From contig CANTUR010001412.1 in the NCBI GenBank assembly GCA_947683625.1, forward strand, positions 88,265-152,264: a stretch of 64,000 bases of DNA, read 5' to 3'. Each line of letters begins with the position of its first letter. Position 1 is the first letter of the stretch. A program made the translations under genes and the position numbers. Origin of the DNA: Mallotus nudiflorus (Eukaryota; Streptophyta; Magnoliopsida; Malpighiales; Euphorbiaceae). Positions 61,246 through 64,000 of this stretch are shown piece after piece. A model generated the notes under the pieces. The model searched no databases and was not told the DNA's origin. It worked only from the letters and a program-made list of their open reading frames with translations.

Positions 61246-62183
61246 AAGCAAACTTCCTTCACAAAGATTGATCCTAATAGCTCAATCTACATGTGGTAAT
61301 TTTTGTAGAATTTTTGGGAATTATTTTGATTTTTGTGAATTTTTTATTATTTTATTAATATTTTATAATTTTCAAAAATTAATTAAATAAATTATGAAAT
61401 TATAATTTACGATGTTTTTAGGTGTTGAAATGCATTTTAGAAATTTATTTATAATTTTTATGATTTTTATATAATTATTATGAATTTATTTAGTTTATGT
61501 GATTTTTAGAAAATTAGGTTAATTATGTATTTTATTCAAATTAATTGGTTAATTGAGTATAATTATTGATTTTATTGAATTATATGTTGAGAAATTAATT
61601 TTTGAGTAATTATACTATTTTTGGTGAATTTTTGAACAATTATAGTGACTTTATATATAGTAGGGGTATTTTGGTATTTTGGCACTAAATTAGTTAAAAA
61701 TATAATTAAATTGGTTTCAATAGTTATTTGAGGTATAAAAATGATTTCTACAAATTATTTAGTATTTTTAACTAATTAAAACTATTTTTCGTAAATTATT
61801 TTCAAATTATATATAATATACTATTATCTAAATAAATGAGTTTTTATCAATTTTTAATATGTTTTAAGGTTAATTATGTAATTTGGAATTATAAAATGAA
61901 TTTTGGTTAATATTTATGAATTTATTAGGAATTATCAATTTTTAATAATATTTATTAAAATTTGGGTTTTTATGTATTTATCGGATAAATAATTATTTTC
62001 AGAGTTTAAAATACCTAGTTTGCTATACTTTGATATATAAAGGGCATTTTTGGTATTTTTGGCATTTTAATGTGTTCTGTAATTATCTCGTGAATTGTGA
62101 ACCTTGGTCGGTAGAATTGTAGTTTGGGAGTCTGACCGAGGGATTATGTGGCTGTGTTTATTTGAAGTGTGTTTCTTTGCAAG
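61246..62183 (+). mobile_element. Inverted chromovirus LTR fragment
   Basis: Matches A'/D sequence in + orientation, from the region just after the short ORF up to just before the conserved hairpin. It then breaks at GTTTCTTTGCAAG where G inserts. The remainder would lie beyond the window. Confidence 0.75.

Positions 62184-64000
<1,817 letters not shown>

Overview
This window is nuclear DNA from a flowering plant, most likely a eudicot. One ordinary intron-containing gene lies at the left edge, and almost all of the remaining 60 kb is nested LTR retrotransposons. The base composition is very AT-rich, with many (TA)n and (CA)n microsatellites. I cannot name the species.

The gene (1-3850, + strand) is the 3' two-thirds of a sucrose-phosphate synthase, closest as I remember them to the SPS4 / family C proteins. 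Nine exons join in phase with GT-AG introns and end at a stop at 3848-3850. Its 5' exons lie before the window. A 1.3-kb AT-rich flank separates it from the repeats.

The repeats are dominated by one group of Ty3/gypsy chromoviruses (Tekay/Del-like: single gag-pol frame, C-terminal chromodomain, initiator-Met primer site). Their LTRs are unusually long (3.2-3.9 kb) and run TGTAATATCCCG...GGGTCGTGACA in the element's own sense. On the + strand most copies read TGTCACGACCC...GGGATATTACA, because most lie on the minus strand. I separate subfamilies A (including element F), B, D (including partial copy G) and E.

Layout: solo LTR D1 (5183-9052); left LTR of old element B (9652-12618 and 15869-16455), split by solo LTR A1 (12619-15868); element A (16494-26524) with a small TRIM element in its 5' LTR (23622-24135); the rest of B's internal region (26525-27204); B's right LTR (27205-28391, 48484-50322, 60660-61245). 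The right LTR is split twice. One insertion is a Ty1/copia Sirevirus-type element (28392-48478), which itself contains gypsy element F (34072-45527). The other is a three-deep stack of solo LTRs: E (50323-60659), containing D2 (50613-57594), containing A' (50851-54076). The window ends with an inverted LTR fragment (61246-62183) interrupted by another D-type LTR, G (62184-64000). Five-base target-site duplications are perfect for the TRIM, Sirevirus, F, E, D2 and A', and 4/5 for A1, so the order of insertion can be read directly.

No element here looks autonomous. Element A's gag-pol is one unbroken 1,580-codon frame interrupted by twelve in-frame stops, eleven of them C-to-T changes at CG or CAG sites. 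F's gag-pol is broken by single-base indels. The Sirevirus has lost catalytic residues and its RNase H.

The most interesting signal is in the giant LTRs. Several short inverted-repeat modules persist across diverged subfamilies, and paired base changes, or symmetrical gain and loss of base pairs, keep the stems intact. This suggests selection on RNA structure in the LTR transcript.
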